Under the pieces are notes generated by a model that was not told where the DNA came from, searched no databases, and saw nothing but the letters and a program-made list of their open reading frames with translations. The translations under genes and the position numbers were made by a program. A DNA stretch of 38,865 bases from positions 1 to 38,865 of the forward strand of contig NZ_BMQF01000035.1 of assembly GCF_014647975.1 (NCBI RefSeq), read 5' to 3'. Source of the DNA: Streptomyces fumigatiscleroticus (GTDB taxonomy: Bacteria; Actinomycetota; Actinomycetes; Streptomycetales; Streptomycetaceae). Shown piece by piece: positions 16,692-24,236 of the stretch. Positions within the stretch are counted from its first letter, which is position 1; each line of letters begins with the position of its first letter.

Positions 16692-17453
16692 TCAGCCTTC
16701 GCGGCTGGGGAGCATGGTCAGGGCCCGGGAGCGCTGTGCGACCAGGTCGTCGTAGGTGCCGTCGCGCTCGGCCCAGCGGTGCATGAGGACGCCCTTCACG
16801 AGGATTTCGTGAGGTGTGGGGTTCTCCGAGAGCAGGTGCATGACCTCGGTGGCGAACTCGTCGAGCGGCAGCGCGTGCGGGACCGCCTTTTCCTGTCCTG
16901 CCCTGGCGACGGCCGGAGGGACGAGCTCAACGACGTCGACACCGGTGCCGTCGAGCTGCGCGCGCAGTGCCTCGGAGTAGGCGTGCACCGCGGCCTTCGA
17001 GGCGGCGTAGCTGGGCATGGGCGGGAACGGCAGGAAGGCGATGCCGGAGGTGACGGTGATGAAGGTGCCGGCACCCCTCCGGACCAGGTGCGGGGTGAAG
17101 GCGTCGATGACCCGGATGGTGCCGAGCAGGTTGGTGTCGATCGTCGCCTCTGCCACCTCGAAGTGCGCGGGGTCGCGCAGGTCCTCCAGGAGCATGATCC
17201 CCGACATGGTCACCACGGTGTCCAGCTCGGGGTACCGGGCGAGCACGGCATCACGAGAAGACGCGACAGAGGCACTGTCCGTGACGTCGATACCGAACGT
17301 GCCGAAACCTTCCCCGGCGAGTTGCGAGAGTGCCTCCGGGCTGCGGCCGCCAACGGCCACGGTGCTGCCCGCTGCGGCGAACCGGCGGGCCAGCTCTCGC
17401 CCGATACCCGAGGTTCCGCCGACGATGAGAACGGTACGGTTGGAGAGATCCAC
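16692..17453 (-). CDS. short-chain dehydrogenase/reductase
   Basis: A complete classical SDR of 253 residues: TVLIVGGTSGIGRELARRF (TGxxxGIG variant, residues 6-24), DVTD at strand 3, the catalytic Ser (VTSGIAFLPF) and Tyr/Lys in YAASK, and the C-terminal PPAVARAG. Members use NAD(P)H to reduce or oxidise small alcohols or ketones. GTG at 17453 is the start, with AAAGGG about 10 nt upstream. It is divergent from an XRE regulator (188 bases), so induction by a ligand of that regulator is expected. The C-terminal 60 residues (LMHRWAERDGTYDDLVAQRS) suggest the DltE/YciK-like subgroup. Confidence 0.88.
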   Translation of the reverse strand: MDLSNRTVLIVGGTSGIGRELARRFAAAGSTVAVGGRSPEALSQLAGEGFGTFGIDVTDSASVASSRDAVLARYPELDTVVTMSGIMLLEDLRDPAHFEVAEATIDTNLLGTIRVIDAFTPHLVRRGAGTFITVTSGIAFLPFPPMPSYAASKAAVHAYSEALRAQLDGTGVDVVELVPPAVARAGQEKAVPHALPLDEFATEVMHLLSENPTPHEILVKGVLMHRWAERDGTYDDLVAQRSRALTMLPSREG

Positions 17454-17621
17454 GAGATCTGCCCTTTCGGTCCAGGGCGCCGACGGCGTTCAGGCCCGGC
17501 GCAGACAGTGATGCTCTGTCTCCTTTTCGAAGCAGTGCCACCACAGTCTCGACGGCATCTGCTGGGTGTGGCAGGTCCCTCGTCTTCCCTGGTCCTGCCA
17601 GGGCCCCCTCTGAGACACGCG

Positions 17622-17636
17622 CACCGCACTACGGTG
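17622..17636. promoter_or_regulatory. small palindrome overlapping a probable leaderless promoter
   Basis: CACCG-CACTA-CGGTG lies six bases before the ATG of the XRE gene. TACGGT inside it (17630-17635) is a plausible -10 box, which would put transcription start at or next to the ATG, so the mRNA may be leaderless and the repressor may bind across its own promoter. Confidence 0.4.
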
Positions 17637-17641
17637 TCGGT

Positions 17642-18511
17642 ATGAAAGACGAATCCGGCAACCGGCTCGGCAGCTACCTTCGTGCCCGGCGTGAGCTGGT
17701 CTCCCCGGCGCAGGCAGGGCTCCCGCCCGGCGGCAACCGCCGCGTGCCCGGCCTGCGGCGTGAGGAAGTCGCCCTGCTCGCCGGAATCAGTCCCGACTAC
17801 TACCTGCGCCTGGAACGGGGCCGTGACAAGAACCCCTCACCCCAGGTCCTCGAATCACTCGCGCGCGTCCTGCAACTGGACGACATCGAACGGACGTATC
17901 TGCTCGGCCTCGTGGCGGCACGCCCAAGGGCGCCACGCCGCAAGCGGCCCGAGCACGTTCCGGAGCGGGTGCACGAGCTGCTCGCCCACCTTCAAGTCCC
18001 CGCGTTCGTCGAAGGGCGCGCGTTCGACGTCCTGGCCTCCAACCCCATGGCCGTCGCGCTCTCCCCCCGCCTGCGGCCCGGCCAGAACCGGCTTCGTTCC
18101 CTCCTCCTCGATCCCGAGGAACAGGCCTTCCACCAGGACTGGACGAAAGCCACCGCTGACTTCGTCGCCGCCCTTCGCACCACCATCGGGGACGACACCG
18201 ACAACGCCCGATTCGTCGAGCTCGTCGGCGAACTCGCACTGTCCAGCCAGCGGTTCCGCACCCTGTGGGCCCGCCACGACGTCCGCACCCTCGACGGAGG
18301 CACCACCACGCTCCATCACCCCGTCGTCGGTGCACTACGCCTCCACCGCGACAAACTTCCCATCGACGACGTCATCCTCGTCGTGTACTACCCCGACAAG
18401 GACAGCGAAAGCGACGAGAAACTGCGGCTCCTCGCCTCACTTTCACCCACCGAGTCCGCCAGTACGACGCACGACAGGCCGGCGGACGTCCCGCGCCCGA
18501 AGACACCTTGA
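17642..18511 (+). CDS. XRE-family regulator with MmyB-like ligand-binding domain
   Basis: The protein has 289 residues and the same architecture as the gene at 15492: HTH of the form RRVPGLRREEVALLAGISPD followed by YYLRLERGRDKNPSPQVLES, then the MmyB-like domain (FEV/FDVLASNPMAVALSPRLR; RTLWARHDVRTLDGGTTTLH; HPVVGALRLHRDKL). The final 25 residues are not conserved. It is divergent from the SDR gene, which it probably represses until a ligand binds. No SD is visible at the ATG (17642), consistent with a leaderless start. The two XRE genes share the family but differ in most of the ligand domain, so they need not be a recent duplication. Confidence 0.88.
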   Translation: MKDESGNRLGSYLRARRELVSPAQAGLPPGGNRRVPGLRREEVALLAGISPDYYLRLERGRDKNPSPQVLESLARVLQLDDIERTYLLGLVAARPRAPRRKRPEHVPERVHELLAHLQVPAFVEGRAFDVLASNPMAVALSPRLRPGQNRLRSLLLDPEEQAFHQDWTKATADFVAALRTTIGDDTDNARFVELVGELALSSQRFRTLWARHDVRTLDGGTTTLHHPVVGALRLHRDKLPIDDVILVVYYPDKDSESDEKLRLLASLSPTESASTTHDRPADVPRPKTP

Positions 18512-18556
18512 CGAACGGTCACGTCCGCTGGAGTGGTGTGTCGACAGCCACTCGGT

Positions 18557-18600
18557 GATCTGCGTCTGATCTGGGTCTGATCTGGGTCTGATCTGGGTTT
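18557..18600. repeat. 11-bp tandem repeat, four copies
   Basis: GATCTGGGTCT is repeated exactly at 18568-18578 and 18579-18589, with one-base variants at 18557-18567 (GATCTGCGTCT) and 18590-18600 (GATCTGGGTTT). The unit is not a multiple of 3. It abuts the broken P-loop gene on its 3' side. Confidence 0.9.
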
Positions 18601-18609
18601 GTCCGACGA

Positions 18610-18684
18610 GCGATATATCCGTCCAAGTCCCTCGGCAACCGAGCTCTTTCCGGCTGCGGGCAGGCCGGCCATCACGGTCAGCAT
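18610..18684 (-). pseudogene. P-loop ATPase/kinase N-terminal stub
   Basis: The minus strand from ATG 18684 reads MLTVMAGLPAAGKSSVAEGL, a strand plus Walker A motif as in small AAA_33-type kinases (compare the intact gene at 3260). After about 25 residues it runs into the 11-bp tandem repeat and loses sense. The rest of the gene is absent. Confidence 0.6.
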
Positions 18685-18748
18685 GATGGCACTGTCGCCT
18701 ACTCGGCTGGTCAGAGGGCTGGCGTGACCGGCTCTCGGGGTGCTCACG

Positions 18749-18840
18749 CTGGTCGCGGGTGACTGCCTGCGCAGTAGACCATCTGTCAGCGATTGGCTCC
18801 GAGGTCTGTCAGGACGAGCAGGGGGTCTGGTCTCGGAGGC
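18749..18840 (-). mobile_element. IS5-type transposase 3' end remnant (copy A)
   Basis: This stretch aligns with 20537-20630 over its whole length (for example GGGTGACTGCCTG, then CAGGACGAGCAGGG in both). Read on the minus strand it ends LLVLTDLGANR and a stop, the C-terminus of the same IS5-type transposase whose larger remnant is at 20.5-21.0 kb. Both copies have the same orientation and flank the TetR/epimerase pair. Confidence 0.65.
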
Positions 18841-18904
18841 GGTCGACGGGCGAAGTGCCCATGACGCCGACAGGGCCCGGCCGGCGACAGCCGAGCGGCA
18901 TCGA

Positions 18905-19483
18905 TCAGCCCAGCGATGCAGTTGCCGCACGCAGGTCTTCCAGGGCTGCCAGTGCATGTGGCGCGAGCCCTTCTGTGTCATCACGATCGCCTTCGGACCA
19001 CTGGGCGTAGCCTCGCTTGAACGCGAGGACTCCCAGCTCGCCCGCAAGGTGGGCGGTCGGCTCGGGGACGCCGCGGGCGATGAGCGCGGCTGTCATGGCG
19101 GCCGCGAGACCGACGCTCTTGAGGGCGTCGCGCTCTTGAAGTTCGGTGCTGGCTGCCACGGCTGCTTTGAGGCGGGGGCCGAGTTCGCGGTTCGCTGGTC
19201 CCATGGCGCTCGACGCGCGCTCCAGACCGGCGGCCACCGCCTGGAGCGGGCTGGCGTCCGCCGGGGCCTCGGTGATGCCGTCGGCGAGCAGCCTGCTGAG
19301 CGTCTCCTGGCCGGCGACCAGCAGCTCGCGCTTGTCGGAGAAGTGCCGGAAGAAGGTGCTCTTGGTGACGCCGGCGCGCTCGGCGATCTGCGTCACCGTG
19401 GTGGCGTCGTACCCCTGCTCGGTGAACAGGTCGACGGCCGCGACGACGAGTCGCTGGGCCGCTCCCGGTTGCCATCTAGCCAT
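18905..19483 (-). CDS. TetR family transcriptional regulator
   Basis: The protein has 192 residues. Its HTH (LVVAAVDLFTEQGYDATTVT, QIAERAGVTKSTFFRHFSDK) is the classic TetR pattern, and the ligand domain is all-helical (PADASPLQAVAAGLERASSA; GELGVLAFKRGYAQWSEGD). It is divergent from the epimerase-like gene at 19572; two palindromes between the starts are its likely operators, so it probably represses both genes until an unknown ligand binds. The ATG at 19483 is the only start that gives the full N-terminal helix. The pair is flanked by directly repeated IS5-type ends. Confidence 0.92.
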   Translation of the reverse strand: MARWQPGAAQRLVVAAVDLFTEQGYDATTVTQIAERAGVTKSTFFRHFSDKRELLVAGQETLSRLLADGITEAPADASPLQAVAAGLERASSAMGPANRELGPRLKAAVAASTELQERDALKSVGLAAAMTAALIARGVPEPTAHLAGELGVLAFKRGYAQWSEGDRDDTEGLAPHALAALEDLRAATASLG

Positions 19484-19497
19484 GGGACCAGGATAAG

Positions 19498-19556
19498 TGA
19501 TGGGACACCTGTCCCATCACCCTGTAGGGTCAGTGACGGGACAATGGTCCCATCAC
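19498..19556. promoter_or_regulatory. two TetR operators
   Basis: Site 1 is TGATGGGACA (19498-19507) and TGTCCCATCA (19510-19519), perfect 10-bp arms with a 2-base spacer. Site 2 is GTGACGGGAC (19533-19542) and GTCCCATCAC (19547-19556), one mismatch, with a 4-base spacer. The half-site GATGGGAC is shared. Both lie in the 88 bases between the divergent starts. Confidence 0.8.
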
Positions 19557-19571
19557 TTTCTGGGAGAGCTC

Positions 19572-20453
19572 ATGCATGTCTTCGTCACCGGCGGTACCGG
19601 CACCATCGGCTCCGCCGTCGTCGCCGAGCTGCTCGGCAACGGCCACACCGTGCTCGCACTGGCCCGCTCGGACGGCTCCGCGCACACCCTTGAGAGCGCC
19701 GGCGCCGAGGTGCTGCGGGGTGACCTGGCGGACCTCGACGTCCTGCGGTCGGGCGCGGCGCAGTGCGACGGCGTGATCAGTCTGGCGTTCGGGCGCGACT
19801 ACGGCAGTCCGGACGCGCTCGCGCAGGCCATCGCCGAGGAGAGCGCCGCTCTCGCCACGCTGGGGCAGGAACTCATCGGCAGCGACCGCCCGATCGTCAC
19901 GGTCTCGGGCACACCCTGGGTACCGGGGCGGGCCTCCACCGAGGCCGATCCGCTGCCGACCGACGGACCGGTGGGCGGTCGGGGCCGTTCGGTCAACGCG
20001 CTGCTGGACCTCGCCGCGCGCGGGGTGCGCAGCACGGCTGTCCGCATGCCGCGCACGGTCCACAACGAGGGCAAGGGAGGATTCGCCGGCCTGTTGACCG
20101 ATCAGGCGCGCCGCACCGGGGTGGCCGGCTACCCGGGCGACGGCACCCAACGCTGGCCGGCCGTGCACGCGCTCGACGCGGCGGTCCTGTTCCGTCTGGC
20201 CCTGGAGTCCGCACCGGCCGGGACGGCCTGGCACGCCGTCGCCGACGAGGGCGACGCGGTGCGGGACATCGCGACCGTCATCGGCCGGCGGCTGGGTCTG
20301 CCGGTCGAGAAGGTTCCGCAGGCCACCTTCGGACCGTTCGGCCCGATCTTCGCCATGGACCAGCCGGCGTCCAGCGCCCACACCCGCGATGCCCTCGGGT
20401 GGCAGCCGACCCACTCCAGCCTCCTCGAGGACCTGGAAACCATTCGGCCCTGA
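19572..20453 (+). CDS. atypical SDR / NAD-dependent epimerase-like protein
   Basis: The protein has 293 residues: a Rossmann start MHVFVTGGTGTIGSAVVAEL (GxxGxxG), DLADLDVL at strand 3, and an epimerase-like C-terminal half (RMPRTVHNEGKGGFAGLLTD; WHAVADEGDAVRDIATVIGR; GWQPTHSSLLEDLE). The catalytic YxxxK is not visible where expected (after the SGT strand), so it belongs to the atypical SDRs and may bind NAD(P) as a sensor or reductase with another mechanism. ATG at 19572 follows GGGAGAGCTC. Controlled by the divergent TetR through the two palindromes. The function remains general. Confidence 0.87.
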   Translation: MHVFVTGGTGTIGSAVVAELLGNGHTVLALARSDGSAHTLESAGAEVLRGDLADLDVLRSGAAQCDGVISLAFGRDYGSPDALAQAIAEESAALATLGQELIGSDRPIVTVSGTPWVPGRASTEADPLPTDGPVGGRGRSVNALLDLAARGVRSTAVRMPRTVHNEGKGGFAGLLTDQARRTGVAGYPGDGTQRWPAVHALDAAVLFRLALESAPAGTAWHAVADEGDAVRDIATVIGRRLGLPVEKVPQATFGPFGPIFAMDQPASSAHTRDALGWQPTHSSLLEDLETIRP

Positions 20454-20534
20454 CGCACACCGGTTCCAGGGGGACCGTCCGGGGCCGGCTCAACGGGGCA
20501 CTGGCAAGGGCCGGTATGCCCGGTGCCGGGCAAC

Positions 20535-20992
20535 TCGAATTGGTCGTGGGTGACTGCCTGCTGAGTAGATCTCCCAGCGGTTGACTTCGAGGTTCGCCAG
20601 GACGAGCAGGGCGCGCAGGAGGTGGGTGGCGCGGGCGGGGTCGGATGCGGAGTTCGGTGAGGGTCCGCCAGTTCTCGAGGTGGGCGAAGCCGTGTTCGAC
20701 GGGGGCGCGTCCGTTGGCGGGGACACGGTTGGCGGTCTTCTGGTTCGGGGTGAGCTTGTGGGTACGGGTGGCGGCGAAGCCGGTGACGATCACGGGGTCG
20801 CGGATGTCGTTGTCCAGGCCGCGGAAGCCGAGGTCGGCCGACGCCCCAAGGCCGGCGGCACGCAGGTGGGCCAGGATGCGGTCGTGGCGGGCGGCGGTGC
20901 TGTCGTGGGTGGAGCCGAGCCGGGCGGCGGATATCCAGATCAGGCGGCCTCTCTCGTCGGTCGGGGCGAGGAAGCGCGGGCCATGACGGCGG
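20535..20992 (-). mobile_element. IS5-type transposase remnant (copy B)
   Basis: The minus strand from 20992 reads GPRFLAPTDERGRLIWISAA, ADLGFRGLDNDIRDPVIVTG, ATRTHKLTPNQKTANRVPAN, and GRAPVEHGFAHLENWRTLTE. These are the second half of a DDE transposase of the IS5/DDE_Tnp_4 type (invariant Glu of VEHGFAHL present). A frameshift near 20645 moves the end to another frame (DPARATHLLRALLVLANLEV-NR), and the stop seen in copy A is lost. The first catalytic Asp and the left part of the element are missing. Confidence 0.75.
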
Positions 20993-21032
20993 TGCTTGCC
21001 GGAGTGGTTCCGCCGGTCGGTGCCCTGCCCCG

Positions 21033-21245
21033 CACCACGCCGCCCGCCTCCTCGAAGCGGCCGAAGCCGGCGCGAGCGAGCAGCAGCTGCGCGGCATCAC
21101 CGCCGAAGCCCTCGGCGAGAGCTGCTTCCGCGACGGCGACCACCGCGCCCACGGCCTGGCGGTGGAGTTCACCGCCGACGTCGAGCACGTGGAGTTCGAC
21201 CTGTGGGCGCACCTCCAGGACCGGGTGGTCCGGGGACGCGGCTGA
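21033..21245 (+). pseudogene. unrecognised protein, C-terminal fragment
   Basis: The frame ending in TGA at 21243 reads HHAARLLEAAEAGASEQQLR, GITAEALGESCFRDGDHRAH and VEFTADVEHVEFDLWAHLQD. It is well-formed protein, but the upstream side is cut by the IS remnant and no start is visible. I do not recognise the family. Confidence 0.4.
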
Positions 21246-21441
21246 GCCGAGGCGCGATAGGCGCGGCCGAGGTACCAAGACCCACTACAGACCTGATGAA
21301 ACGGTCGGTTGCAGCCCCTGCGAGGTCATCCGGCGACCACCGCCGAATTCGCCAACGGTGTCTCACGGGCCGCCACTTGGCCGAATTCCGCCATCCTCAC
21401 TCGAAGCGCGGGCGGATGGCGGATTCGGTCAACCAGCCGGT

Positions 21442-21822
21442 TCAGCCTCCGCATTGATTGACCGAGATGGAGGACACCGCGTTGTCGTAGAGGAACAGAA
21501 GTTCCTGCGTTGCGCCCGCCGGGATGTTGTAGGAGCGGCCGTTGTAGTCGGCATCGGTCCATATGCAGGCTTCATCGCCGCTTCGGTTCCACACCGAGCT
21601 GGCCCGATCGTTCCACGCCCAGCCGATGTTGGGGGTGTTCACCGGATCGAGCTGCAGGACGTCCCCGGTGTAGTTGTGGCCGTCGAAGAGGCAGATCTTA
21701 CCTTCCGAACAGCTGCTCACGATCCCGTCCTTGGGGTCAGCCGATGCGGTTCCCGGAGCCGCCAGTACGGCGGTGGAGGCGATGGCTGCCGCTACCACCG
21801 CGGTTCTGACTGTCAGTCTCAT
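21442..21822 (-). CDS. secreted peptidase inhibitor family I36 / beta-gamma-crystallin-like protein
   Basis: The protein has 126 residues with a clear Sec signal peptide (MRLTVRTAVVAAAIASTAVL, cleavage expected after TASA at about 28). The mature domain shows two Greek-key-like repeats (GKICLFDGHNYTGDVLQLDP; EACIWTDADYNGRSYNIPAG) with Cys residues in pairs (SSCSEGKIC; EAC; NQC), the pattern of I36/SMPI-like protease inhibitors common in Streptomyces. Such proteins are exported and inhibit extracellular metalloproteases. The ATG at 21822 has AAAGGA six nt upstream. It stands alone between remnants. Function as an inhibitor is by family only. Confidence 0.85.
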   Translation of the reverse strand: MRLTVRTAVVAAAIASTAVLAAPGTASADPKDGIVSSCSEGKICLFDGHNYTGDVLQLDPVNTPNIGWAWNDRASSVWNRSGDEACIWTDADYNGRSYNIPAGATQELLFLYDNAVSSISVNQCGG

Positions 21823-21982
21823 GAGTGTCCTTTCCCGTTGCTGCCCGTGGAAGCGCGGTCATGGTCGCCACATCCAGCTGTCGCTCTTCGGGGGCATCCG
21901 GTCGTGAAACGGCCCCCGCGCGCATGCGGTTCACGGAGATGACGTCGGTCACGATCTCCGGAAGAGGTGGGACCGTGGCTCC

Positions 21983-22286
21983 AGGCCGGAGCCGTGAGCG
22001 GCGCCTCTGCGGGCGATCTTCGGTGTGATGCCCCGGGCCCGGATCAGGCGGCGGTACTCGTCGTAGTCGTAGCCCGGTCGGCGAACAGGCGCCTGGGCCG
22101 GTGACGGGGGCGGCCACGGCTCCCGCAGATGTGCGGGATCGTGTCCGGCAGAGGCATCAACTGCGTGACGTCATGACGGTGTCCGCCGGTCAGGGACACC
22201 GCAAGGGGAGCTCCGTTCCGGTCGGTGATCAGGTGGTGCTTCGTTCCCGGACGGCCGCGGTCGACCGGCGAAGGTCCGGTGTGTGA
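21983..22286 (-). mobile_element. IS5-type (DDE_Tnp_1) transposase remnant
   Basis: The minus strand reads GSHTGPSPVDRGRPGTKHHL, ITDRNGAPLAVSLTGGHRHD and VTQLMPLPDTIPHICGSRGR to LFADR, then in another frame YDYDEYRRLIRARGITPKIA and RRGAAHGSGL. This is the middle of an IS5-type transposase with one frameshift near 22085. It stops before the catalytic Glu region and is joined at 22286/22287 to an IS110-type end on the other strand. Confidence 0.75.
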
Positions 22287-22376
22287 GCCCGCCTCGCCCG
22301 CCAACGCATCAGCGTCCTCTTCGCCATGCTCCGCGACGGAACCTTCTACGAACCCAGAACCCCACAGCTCGCTTGA
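22287..22376 (+). mobile_element. IS110-type transposase C-terminal stub
   Basis: The plus strand reads ARLARQRISVLFAMLRDGTF and then YEPRTPQLA and TGA. DVLFAMLRDGTFYEP-type sequence is the usual end of IS110-family transposases. Only 29 codons remain; the DEDD catalytic part is absent. Confidence 0.65.
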
Positions 22377-22620
22377 CGAAAGACATGGAGGCACCGCACC
22401 CCCCACCGCGGTCACCACGCCCTGTGCCGTGCGCGGGAGCCGCAGGAGAGGACGGACAGATGAAAAGGGCTCCTGCACACGGAGCGAGGCCGGACGCTGT
22501 GTACCCGGCCCCCAGGACTCCCTGCGGAGCGTCCCGCCAGGCGGGCCGACTGTCATCACCCACACGAGTGAACCGTCGGGGGTGCCCGCGGCCGGCGGGC
22601 GGGCCTGGCGGCATGGGGGC

Positions 22621-23019
22621 GTGGGGGATGAGTCGGCGACGCGCGATGCGCGGCTGCGGGACGGGGAGGCGGAGGCGGAGGCGTTCCGCACGGGCCGCAC
22701 GCTGGCCGAGTACGGCCAGGAGCTGACGCGGATCCGGGAGCAGCAGCGCTCCGCCTTCACGAACATCGACTCCCTCGCCGACGCGATCGGCTCCCTGGGC
22801 GAGCGCATCCTCACCCAGCGCCTGGACACCGTCACGGATCGCCTGGACACGGTCACGGATCGCCTGGGCACGGTCACGGAGCAGTTGGGCACGGTCACGG
22901 GGCAGTTGGGCACGGTCAGAGATTGCCTGGACACATTCACGGATCGCCTGGACACGGTCGAGCGGGTGCTGTTCGCCCTCGCCCGGGCGCAGGGCATCGA
23001 CCCCGAGACCACCGGCTGA
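22621..23019 (+). CDS. coiled-coil protein with 7-residue tandem repeats
   Basis: From a GTG at 22621 the frame gives 132 residues: a helical start (REAR-like DARLRDGEAEAEAFRTGRTL, AEYGQELTRIREQQRSAFTN, IDSLADAIGSLGERILTQ), then seven copies of a heptad close to RLDTVTD (residues 67-115), and an end (VERVLFALARAQGIDPETTG). Leu and Val fall at positions a and d, so a long coiled coil is predicted. The DNA repeat is 21 bp, so copy number may vary. Start choice is uncertain; codons before 22621 lack coding character. Neighbouring sequence is IS debris upstream and empty downstream. The function is unknown; oligomerisation is the safest statement. Confidence 0.6.
   Translation: MGDESATRDARLRDGEAEAEAFRTGRTLAEYGQELTRIREQQRSAFTNIDSLADAIGSLGERILTQRLDTVTDRLDTVTDRLGTVTEQLGTVTGQLGTVRDCLDTFTDRLDTVERVLFALARAQGIDPETTG
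22819..22965 (+). repeat. 21-bp minisatellite, seven copies
   Basis: The unit starts CGCCTGGACACGGTCACGGA, followed by T; copies begin at 22819, 22840, 22861, 22882, 22903, 22924 and 22945. Copies 4 and 5 start CAGTTGGGC and copy 6 TGCCTGGAC, so variants are interspersed. It stays in frame with the coiled-coil gene. Confidence 0.85.
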
Positions 23020-24236
23020 CCCGGGCCGGGCGTACGAGGGCCAGGAGGACACGGCCCCCGCCACCGGTTGGTTGCGACAGCTCTTGCACCAAGCTGGTGC
23101 GTCACCTGTTGCGGCAGGTATTGCGCCGACTGTTGCGGCAGGCCCGTCCGCACGTCGGGCGTTTCCACAGGTCACCATGCATGTATAGGCGTGGTGGGGA
23201 GTGTCGACATCCCTCTCAGCGCACCCCACGCCGCCCCTTGTCGGGAGAAGACGGGAAGGGACGGGCGGGGCGCAGGGAGCGCCTTGGGGGACACAGCGAA
23301 CGGCCTGCTGCTGCTCGCGCGTCGGCAGAGCCGCGCGCGTCGGGCAGCAGGCTGCCCGGCTAACGCTTAGGCGGCATCTGGGCCGGGCTCGGCCGGTACG
23401 GTCTCGCCCCAAAAGGCCGTGCAGCCCCGCCGGGCGCTGCTGCGCCGGGCGGGGCCACAAGCACGCGTACCCGCGGGGGAGCGGACGCCCATGCACGCTC
23501 GTGGTGTCCAACGCTATTGCGGGCGGCGTCTGGTCACGGCTGGTCGGTAGCCCCGGTGCGTGTCCACCGATCCTTCTTAAGCATGGGGCAGGCGGCTGTG
23601 GGGCGGCCGGTGGCGCTGGTGGTGGCCGGGGAGGCGCTGGCTGGGCTGTGTGGTCGTCGTGCTCGGCCTTGACCCGGTATTCGGCTTCGCGGTGGCCGGC
23701 AGGTCTGCTGTGCGTCGACGGCGGCGGTGTCGGTGGTGTCCGGGTGGTCTGCTGCGGGGCTGCTCGGGTCCGTCTTTGGTTGCCGCGTACGGTGGGGTGT
23801 GGGGCCCCGGGCACCCGCGCGGCGCCCCGGGCCGGTCCGTGCGGTCGGCGGTCCGGGGTGCCGCTGGAGGTGTGCTGCTCGGGGCTGCTGCCTCGTGGTG
23901 GGCCGGGGCCTGCTTCCCGCTGCGGACCGTTTGCAGGCACCCGGCCCCTTGTCCCCTGCGGCCTTCTGGGACGGTATCCCGCGCAGCTGCCGGCCGTTGG
24001 GGGGACGATCCCCGCGCGGAGCGCTCGCCCCCGGGCGGGGGCGGGTTTGCCCGTGCGGGGCGGCCGTCGTCCGTCGCCGACGGCGGGCGGTGGCCGCTGC
24101 TGACACTGTTGCAGCTACTGGTCCGTCGGGACCCTGTCCGTTGCCGGTTCGTCGGGATCCTGTTTGTTCGCGGCTGGGTGGCGGGTTGCCGTTCGGCCGC
24201 TGTCTTGTGCCGCGGGAGGTGCCGTGTGGTGGGGGG
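23020..24236. other. gene-poor stretch of 1.2 kb
   Basis: Open frames cross this stretch on both strands but show only Arg/Pro/Gly-rich sequence without families. Small structured elements are present: GCACCA-AGC-TGGTGC at about 23085, two copies of TGTTGCGGCAGG near 23108 and 23130, the hairpin at 23424, and a short one at about 24017 (CGCCCCC...GGGGGCG). I cannot assign a function. Confidence 0.45.
23424..23455. terminator. strong GC hairpin, possible terminator or RNA element
   Basis: GCCCCGCCGGGCGC (23424-23437) pairs with GCGCCGGGCGGGGC (23442-23455) with one mismatch and a TGCT loop. No gene with a clear end precedes it, so the role as terminator is uncertain. Confidence 0.35.

Noticed and set aside
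15492..18511. The two XRE genes as a recent tandem duplication
   Set aside because: They share the family motifs, but the ligand domains and partner enzymes are too different for a recent copy.
22309..23940. A 543-codon open frame on the minus strand
   Set aside because: It runs antisense through the 21-bp repeat gene and a hairpin and has only low-complexity sequence.
23534..24106. A possible basic 190-residue protein on the minus strand
   Set aside because: Low-complexity Arg/Pro/Thr composition without SD or family pattern; it may be chance.
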